In this document: positions 58,344 through 64,000 of the stretch, one piece after another
Position numbering within the stretch: the first letter of the stretch is position 1
Layout of the letters: each line of letters begins with the position of its first letter
NCBI GenBank assembly: GCA_035938395.1
Contig: DASZGY010000021.1
Location: 1 to 64,000 of the forward strand
Direction of reading: 5' to 3'
DNA length: 64,000 nucleotides
From: JALZAA01 sp035938395
GTDB taxonomy: Bacteria; Actinomycetota; Acidimicrobiia; IMCC26256; JACDBD01
The notes under the pieces: generated by a model
The model's input: the letters and a program-made list of their open reading frames with translations, nothing else
What the model was told of the DNA's origin: nothing
Databases searched by the model: none
Program-made: the position numbers and the translations under genes

Positions 58344-61300
58344 GTGACCGATCACGGCGAGCGTGGCTACGCGGAGCTGCACTGCCACACGAACTTCTCG
58401 TTCCTCGACGGGGCCAGCCATCCCGAGGAGCTGGCCGACGAGGCCGCCCGTCTCGGCCTGGCCGCCCTGGCGGTCACGGACCACGACGGCCTGTACGGCG
58501 TGGTGCGCTTCGCCCTCGCCGCCCGCGCCACCGGGCTCCCCACCGTGTTCGGCGCCGAGCTCACCCTCGATGCCCCCCGCACGCCGCCGAACGGCTACGC
58601 CGACCCGCCCGGTGAGCACCTCGTGGTGCTCGCGGCGGGACCGGTCGGGTACGCCCGCCTGGCCCGGGCGGTGAGCGCGGCGCAGCTGGCGGGGGAGAAG
58701 GGCGCGCCCCGCCTCGATCTCGGTGCGCTCGCCGACGCCGCCCGCGCGCCGGTTCACCTGCGCCGCTCCGCGGCGAGTGCCAACGACGCGTGGTTCGTGC
58801 TCACCGGGTGCCGCAAGGGCGCGGTCACGCGCGCGCTCCTCGACGACGGCCCTGCCGCAGCCCGGCGCGCCCTCGATCGGCTCGTCGCCGCCTTCGGGCG
58901 CGACCGCGTGCTGGTCGAGCTGTGGGACCACGGCGACCCGCTCGACCGGCACCGCAACGACGCGCTGGCCGAGGTGGCGGCGTCGGCGTCCGTCGACGTG
59001 ATCGCCTCCAACAACGTGCATTACGCCACGCCCGGACGGCGGCCGCTCGCCACCGCGCTCGCCGCCGTCCGTGCCCGGCGCTCGCTCGACGAGATCGACG
59101 GCTGGCTTCCCGCGGCGGCGTTCGCGCACCTGCGCAGCGCGGCCGAGCAGCAACGCCGGTTCGCCCGCTGGCCCGGCGCGGTCGAGCGCACGCTCGACGT
59201 CGCGGCGGCGTGCGCGTTCGACCTCAGCCTCGCCGCGCCCGAGCTGCCCGACCACGACGTGCCGCCCGGTCACACCGAGATGAGCTGGCTGCGCGAGCTC
59301 ACCGCGCGCGGCGCCGCCATCCGCTACCCGCCGAGCCACGAGCAGCACGAGCAGGCGAGGCGCCAGATCGCCTACGAGCTCGACGTGATCGAGGAGCTCG
59401 GCTTCCCCGGCTACTTCCTCGTGCTCGTCGACATCGTCGATTTCTGCCACCGCCACGACATCTACTGCCAGGGTCGGGGCAGCGCCGCCAACAGCGCGGT
59501 CTGCTACGCGCTCGGCGTCACCAAGGCCGACGCCGTCGCGCTCGGCCTGCTCTTCGAGCGGTTCCTGTCGCCCGAGCGTGACGGACCGCCCGACATCGAC
59601 CTCGACATCGAGCACCAGCGCCGCGAGGAGGCGATCCAGTACGTCTACGACAAGTACGGGCGCGACCGCGCCGCCCAGGTCGCCAACGTGATCACGTACC
59701 GGCCCAAGAGCGCGCTGCGCGAGATGGCCAAGGCCGCCGGCCTCTCACCCGGCCACGCCGACGGGCTCACGAAGTGGATCGACCGGTGGGGGAGGGACGT
59801 CGGCGCGTTCGAGAGCGTGAAGTCCGAGGGCCCGCCGGTGCCGGCGCTCGTCCTCGACCTCGCCGGGCAGGTGCTCGACTTTCCCCGCCACCTCGGCATC
59901 CACTCCGGCGGCATGGTCATGGCCGACCGGCCGCTGGTGGAGTTCTGCCCGATCGAGTGGGCCCGCATGGAGGACCGGTCCGTGCTCCAGTGGGACAAGG
60001 ACGACTGCGCGGCCGCCGGGCTGGTGAAGTTCGACCTGCTCGGCCTGGGCATGCTCACGATGCTGCACCTGGCGGTCGACCTGGTTCGTGAGCACGAGGG
60101 CACCGAAGTCGATCTGGCCACGATCCCGCAGGAGCCCGCGGTGTACGACCTGCTGTGCGCGGCCGACACCGTCGGCGTGTTCCAGGTCGAGAGCCGGGCC
60201 CAGATGGCCACGCTGCCCCGGCTGCGCCCGCGCACGTTCTACGACCTCGTCATCGAGGTCGCGCTCATTCGCCCCGGCCCGATCCAGGGCGGCTCGGTGC
60301 ACCCGTACCTGCGGCGCCGCAACGGCCAGGAGCCCGTCACCTTCCCGCACCCCATGCTCGAGGAGTGCCTGAAGAAGACCCTCGGCGTGCCGCTGTTCCA
60401 GGAACAGCTCATGCAGATGGCGATCGACATCGCCGGCTTCAGCCCCGGCGAGTCCGACCAGCTGCGCCAGGCCATGGGCTCGAAGCGTTCCCACACCCGC
60501 ATGGCGGTCATGCGCGAGCGGCTGCTCGCCGGCATGGCCGAGCGCGGCATCACCGGCCCGACCGCCGAGGAGATCGCGACCAAGTTCGAGGCGTTCGCCG
60601 ACTTCGGCTTCCCCGAGAGCCATTCGGTGAGCTTCGCCTACCTCGTGTACTCGAGCTCGTGGATCAAGCTGCACTACCCGGCCGAGTTCGCGTGCGCGCT
60701 GCTCAACGCGCAGCCCATGGGCTTCTACTCGCCGCACTCCATCGTGCGTGACGCCATGCATCACGGCGTCGAGGTGCTCGGACCCGACGTGAACGCGTCG
60801 CGCAAGGACTGCACGCTCGAGCCGCGCACCGACGGCGCCGGCCCGGTCGGTCAACCGCGCCCGGGCTGGCACGCCGACCCGTCGATGCGTGCCGTGCGCA
60901 TGGGCTTGCGCTACGTCCGCGGCCTCGCCGACGCGCTGCTCGACCGCATCGACGCCGAACGCGACCGCAAGCCGTTCGCGTCGCTCTCCGACTTCACCCG
61001 CCGCACCGGCGCGCCCACCGACGCCATCGAGGCGCTGGCCACCGCGGGCGCGTTCGGGTCCCTGGGCCAGACGCGCCGTAGCGCGCTGTGGGCCGCGGGG
61101 GCGCTGCGCGACGCCCGGGCCGACAAGCTGCCCGGGCTCGTCACCGGGGTCGACGCGCCGGCGCTGCCGGGCATGACCGAGGTCGAGGAGACGGCCGCCG
61201 ACCTGTGGGCGACCGGCCTGACCGCCGGCCGGCACCCGACCGAGTTCGTGCGCGAGCGCCTGACCGACCGGGGCGTCGTCACCGTCGAAGCGCTGCGCGA

Positions 61301-61592
61301 GCTCCAGCACCGCAGCGTGGTCGAGGTGGCCGGCATCGTCACCCACCGCCAGCAGCCCGACACCGCCAAGGGCGTGGTGTTCGTCAACCTCGAGGACGAG
61401 ACCGGCCTGCTCAACGTGATCTGCACGGCCGACGTGTGGCGCCGGTTCCGCAAGGTCGCCCGCATGTCACCGGCGCTGATCGTGCGGGGGATGCTCGAGC
61501 GCTACCAGGGCGTGATCAACGTGGTCGCGGCTCGTATCGAGGAGCTGCCGCTCACCGCCGCCGACATGGTCCGCTCCCGCGACTTCCACTAG
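58344..61592 (+). CDS. dnaE2: Error-prone DNA polymerase III alpha subunit DnaE2
   Basis: This 1082-residue C-family polymerase has the N-terminal PHP domain (YAELHCHTNFSFLDGASHPEELA, LAVTDHDGLYG), the catalytic palm (GRGSAANSAVCYALGVT, PPDIDLDIEHQRREE), and a C-terminal OB-fold (VEVAGIVTHRQQPDTAKGVVF). The length and the lack of extra C-terminal domains fit DnaE2 rather than replicative DnaE1. It performs translesion and mutagenic synthesis with ImuA and ImuB. It is expressed from a LexA-box promoter and carries repeat copy 6 in its leader. Confidence 0.96.
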   Translation: MTDHGERGYAELHCHTNFSFLDGASHPEELADEAARLGLAALAVTDHDGLYGVVRFALAARATGLPTVFGAELTLDAPRTPPNGYADPPGEHLVVLAAGPVGYARLARAVSAAQLAGEKGAPRLDLGALADAARAPVHLRRSAASANDAWFVLTGCRKGAVTRALLDDGPAAARRALDRLVAAFGRDRVLVELWDHGDPLDRHRNDALAEVAASASVDVIASNNVHYATPGRRPLATALAAVRARRSLDEIDGWLPAAAFAHLRSAAEQQRRFARWPGAVERTLDVAAACAFDLSLAAPELPDHDVPPGHTEMSWLRELTARGAAIRYPPSHEQHEQARRQIAYELDVIEELGFPGYFLVLVDIVDFCHRHDIYCQGRGSAANSAVCYALGVTKADAVALGLLFERFLSPERDGPPDIDLDIEHQRREEAIQYVYDKYGRDRAAQVANVITYRPKSALREMAKAAGLSPGHADGLTKWIDRWGRDVGAFESVKSEGPPVPALVLDLAGQVLDFPRHLGIHSGGMVMADRPLVEFCPIEWARMEDRSVLQWDKDDCAAAGLVKFDLLGLGMLTMLHLAVDLVREHEGTEVDLATIPQEPAVYDLLCAADTVGVFQVESRAQMATLPRLRPRTFYDLVIEVALIRPGPIQGGSVHPYLRRRNGQEPVTFPHPMLEECLKKTLGVPLFQEQLMQMAIDIAGFSPGESDQLRQAMGSKRSHTRMAVMRERLLAGMAERGITGPTAEEIATKFEAFADFGFPESHSVSFAYLVYSSSWIKLHYPAEFACALLNAQPMGFYSPHSIVRDAMHHGVEVLGPDVNASRKDCTLEPRTDGAGPVGQPRPGWHADPSMRAVRMGLRYVRGLADALLDRIDAERDRKPFASLSDFTRRTGAPTDAIEALATAGAFGSLGQTRRSALWAAGALRDARADKLPGLVTGVDAPALPGMTEVEETAADLWATGLTAGRHPTEFVRERLTDRGVVTVEALRELQHRSVVEVAGIVTHRQQPDTAKGVVFVNLEDETGLLNVICTADVWRRFRKVARMSPALIVRGMLERYQGVINVVAARIEELPLTAADMVRSRDFH

Positions 61593-61603
61593 CTCTGTGT
61601 TGC

Positions 61604-62284
61604 TCAGGCCGTACCGGTAGTGACCAGGACGAGGAGCGAGACCAGCACCAGCGCGACGATCGTGAGGTTGTACGCGAGATGGGCGCGGGTCGACTCGAGC
61701 AGCGCGCCGGTCTGCGACCGGGTCTCCTTCCAGCCGTCGAGGTAGCACCGCGTGAGGTAGAGCCCGCCGATCGACAGCGCCAGCGCCGCGCCGATCGGGA
61801 TGCCGACGACGGCGTGGGCCAGGCCGAACACCACCGAGCGCCCGAGGTTCACGGCGGTACCCCGCTCCTCGGCGCCGCGCCGGAACACCCATTCCTCCCG
61901 GGCGACGAGCAACGGCATCCCCACGATCAGCAAGCCGATGAAGAACAACGGGATGACCACCGACGCGATGCCGAGGTTCCGGTCGCTGACGCCGACCACC
62001 GGGTTGCCCTCGCCGCCGATCGCCGACCACCAGCCGAACGAGAGGACGGGCAGTTGGATCAACACAAAGGCCGTCGACACGATCAGGACGACGATCGGGA
62101 TCGCCCGTCCGAAGTGGCGCCAGCGCAGGCCCTGCACCACGCCCAGCGTCTTGCGGTGTGCACCGACCGACGTCCGAGCGGCCTCGAACAAGCGGACGCC
62201 GACGACCGCGAGCACCGCCACCGTGAGCAGATCCAGGATCGTCACGGCGACAGTCTTCCGCAACCGCGCGGCACGAGCCGTCAC
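61604..62284 (-). CDS. CPBP-family intramembrane protease-like protein
   Basis: This 226-residue protein has about five or six transmembrane helices. The EExxxR motif appears as EEWVFRRG, followed by VVFGLAHAVVGIPIG and HLAYN, matching the metal-binding motifs of CPBP (CAAX/Abi) intramembrane metalloproteases. The substrate is unknown. It is convergent with dnaE2 (11 bp between stops) and divergent from the MgtE-like gene. Confidence 0.8.
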   Translation of the reverse strand: MTARAARLRKTVAVTILDLLTVAVLAVVGVRLFEAARTSVGAHRKTLGVVQGLRWRHFGRAIPIVVLIVSTAFVLIQLPVLSFGWWSAIGGEGNPVVGVSDRNLGIASVVIPLFFIGLLIVGMPLLVAREEWVFRRGAEERGTAVNLGRSVVFGLAHAVVGIPIGAALALSIGGLYLTRCYLDGWKETRSQTGALLESTRAHLAYNLTIVALVLVSLLVLVTTGTA

Positions 62285-62348
62285 CCGTTAGGGTGAGCCG
62301 GCCCATGCCGACGAGACGAATGCCGATGAGCGAGCCTCCGAGTAGCAG

Positions 62349-63581
62349 ATGGTCCGACGCCCGCGCCTCCTTCGGCGCTTCGGCGCCATTGTTCGTTCCG
62401 ACCCGAGCGGGGTCGGGGCGGGGTTCGTCGCGCTCCTGCTCTCGTCGGGTGGGGACCTTCTCGCCGGTCTGACGCTCGGCGCCATCACCGGCACGCTCGA
62501 GTCGCTGCCGGGCCTCCTCGTCCTCGTCCCCGCCGCGATCGGCATGCGGGGCAACATCTTCGGCGGTCTCGGCAGCCGGTTCAGCACCGCGATCCACACC
62601 GGCACGTTCCGGGTGTCGCGCCGGCTCGACACGCTCGTGGGTCAGAACGTCGCCGCGTCGCTCGCGCTGTCGCTGTCGATCTCGCTCGTTCTCGCCGTGC
62701 TCGCGAAGGCCGTCTCGGTCGGCTTCGGCGTCGCCAACTCGATCTCGATCGTCGACTTCGTCGTGATCTCGGTCGTCGGCGGGGTGTTGTCGTCGGTCGT
62801 CGTGTTGCTCGTTGTGGTTGCCGTCACAGCGACGAGCGTTCGTTTCGACCTCGACCTCGACAACGTCAACACGCCCATCGTGACCGCCGCCGGCGACATG
62901 GTCACCCTGCCGGGTCTCTTCCTCGCCACGTACTTCGTCGGCATCGCGTGGTTCACACCGGTGGTCGCGGCGATCTGCGTGGTGACCGGACTGGCGGCGC
63001 TCGTCATCGCCCTGCGCGCCCGGCTGCCCATCCTCCGCAGGATCGTGCGCGAATCGGTGCCGGTGCTCGTCCTCGCGGGCTCGGTCGACGTGATCGCGGG
63101 CATCACGATCCAGAAGCGCATCGACTCCTTCCTCGTGTTCCCGGCGCTGCTCGTCCTCGTGCCGCCCTTCCTCGAGGACGCGGGCGCGCTCGGTGGGATC
63201 CTCAGCTCCCGGATCGCCACCAAGCTGCACCTCGGCACGGTCGACCTGTCGCGTTCACCTTGGCGTGCTGTCACGGAGGACGTCCTGCTCGTGTTCGTCT
63301 ACGCGGTGCCGACGTTTCTGCTCCTCGGCGTGTCGGCCGACATCGTGTCCGCCGTGTTCGACCTGGCCAGTCCGGGAGCGCTCAAGATGATCGGGGTCTC
63401 CCTGCTCGCCGGCGTATTCGCGACGACCGCGGCCGTCCTCGTCGGGTACTACGGTGCCGTGGCTACCTACCGGCTCGGTCTCGACCCCGACAACCACGGC
63501 ATTCCCATCGTCACTTCGAGCCTCGACTTCTTGGGAGCGGTGTCCCTGATCCTGGCTATCGTGATCCTCGGCTTGAGTTGA
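62349..63581 (+). CDS. MgtE-type divalent cation transporter with duplicated domains
   Basis: This 410-residue membrane protein contains two MgtE membrane domains in tandem. The first shows LPGLLVLVPAAIGMRGNIFGGLGSR and DLDNVNTPIVTAAGDMVTLPGLFLA; the second FPALLVLVPPFLEDAGALGGILSSR and DPDNHGIPIVTSSLDFLGAV. The cytoplasmic N and CBS domains of ordinary bacterial MgtE are missing, so it looks like a one-chain pseudo-dimer, as in the SLC41 family. It probably carries magnesium or another divalent cation. The next gene, PhoU-like, starts 12 bp downstream. Confidence 0.9.
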   Translation: MVRRPRLLRRFGAIVRSDPSGVGAGFVALLLSSGGDLLAGLTLGAITGTLESLPGLLVLVPAAIGMRGNIFGGLGSRFSTAIHTGTFRVSRRLDTLVGQNVAASLALSLSISLVLAVLAKAVSVGFGVANSISIVDFVVISVVGGVLSSVVVLLVVVAVTATSVRFDLDLDNVNTPIVTAAGDMVTLPGLFLATYFVGIAWFTPVVAAICVVTGLAALVIALRARLPILRRIVRESVPVLVLAGSVDVIAGITIQKRIDSFLVFPALLVLVPPFLEDAGALGGILSSRIATKLHLGTVDLSRSPWRAVTEDVLLVFVYAVPTFLLLGVSADIVSAVFDLASPGALKMIGVSLLAGVFATTAAVLVGYYGAVATYRLGLDPDNHGIPIVTSSLDFLGAVSLILAIVILGLS

Positions 63582-63593
63582 GGCCCGACGTTG

Positions 63594-64000
63594 ATGGACG
63601 AGAGACCCCCGAGAAATCTCAAGGCCATGCTCTCGGAGGCGAAGGACGCCTCCGAGCTGATGGTCGACCTCGGCTACGCGGCGCTGTTCTTCGACAACGT
63701 GGCCATGGCCGAAGAGGTCATGGACCTCGAGGAGCGACTCGACGGGCTCGTGCACGAGATGCGCGAGGTGTGCATCCTCGCGGCCCGCTCCCCGCACGAC
63801 GCCGAGCAGATGTCGAGCGTGCTCCACGTGATCTCGTCCATCGAGCGGATCGGGAACGCGGCCGTCAACATCGCGCGCATCGTCATCCACCGCCTCGGGA
63901 TCCCCGCCGCTCTCGTCGCCGATCTCGCCGCTGCCGACGAGGTCTCCCATCGCGTGCGCGTCCGCGCCAGCTCGGAGCTCGCCGGTCGCTCGCTCGCCGA
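63594..64000 (+). CDS. PhoU-like protein (truncated by window end)
   Basis: The visible 135 codons encode a helical protein (LKAMLSEAKDASELMVDLGY, EEVMDLEERLDGLVHEMREV, SSIERIGNAAVNIARIVIH) of the PhoU-like type that often continues into a TrkA-C domain and accompanies MgtE- or potassium-transport genes. It probably regulates the upstream transporter. The ATG is 12 bp after that gene's stop. The 3' part lies outside the window. Confidence 0.82.
   Translation, partial: MDERPPRNLKAMLSEAKDASELMVDLGYAALFFDNVAMAEEVMDLEERLDGLVHEMREVCILAARSPHDAEQMSSVLHVISSIERIGNAAVNIARIVIHRLGIPAALVADLAAADEVSHRVRVRASSELAGRSLA

Overview
The window is high-GC DNA with dense, often overlapping genes, GTG/TTG starts and many probable leaderless genes. 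It looks like chromosomal sequence of an actinobacterium. Three things point that way: a CofC-type coenzyme F420 gene beside several F420/FMN split-barrel oxidoreductases, a 528-residue SerA with an extra domain, and an ImuA-ImuB-DnaE2 mutasome with actinobacterial-type LexA boxes. The gene mix would fit an uncultured Acidimicrobiia-like lineage, but that placement is inference. I see no phage, transposase, CRISPR array or rRNA.

Layout. 1-16 kb: mixed metabolism, with a GNAT acetyltransferase, ASCH protein, quinone oxidoreductase, GH15 glucoamylase/trehalase, a divergent 2-oxoacid dehydrogenase pair (E2 without a lipoyl domain, fused E1 alpha-beta), a wax ester synthase-like acyltransferase, a ferritin-like diiron protein, a patatin, and an FAD oxidoreductase coupled to a zinc-ribbon protein. 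16-28 kb: DEAD-box helicase, aminotransferase-serA, a secreted phosphoesterase, leuA behind a leucine attenuator, and leuCD. 28-35 kb: a stand-alone winged-helix regulator, hyuA-hyuB, greA, a YceI protein and a large Tat-exported protein. 35-39 kb: leuB-ilvE-cimA behind a Val/Ile attenuator. 39-45 kb: acyl-CoA dehydrogenase, gltX-ydcF running into tRNA-Gln and tRNA-Glu, an HU protein followed by a separate histone-H1-like basic protein, then a PIG-L deacetylase with cofC. 45-52 kb: plsC-gpsA, a GH38 alpha-mannosidase and small proteins. 52-62 kb: rnhB, an Nfu-N-like protein, and the SOS mutasome imuA-imuB ... dnaE2, interrupted by three split-barrel oxidoreductases. The end holds a CPBP protease, an MgtE-type transporter and a PhoU-like gene cut by the window edge.

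How the genes work together. The leu, ilvE and cimA genes cover most of leucine synthesis and the citramalate route to isoleucine. Each of the two transcription units has a leader peptide whose codons match the product of the pathway downstream (Leu-Leu-Leu before leuA; Val-Ile-Val-Ile before leuB-ilvE-cimA). The mutasome genes share one promoter design: a LexA box filling the spacer between -35 and -10.

The most unusual feature is a dispersed repeat of about 54 bp found seven times. Six copies lie directly upstream of start codons, all in the same orientation as the gene, and their 3' ends run into the Shine-Dalgarno region. The seventh is inserted in frame inside a patatin gene. The hairpin arms show compensatory base changes between copies, so the structure appears to be under selection, probably as a 5'-UTR element.
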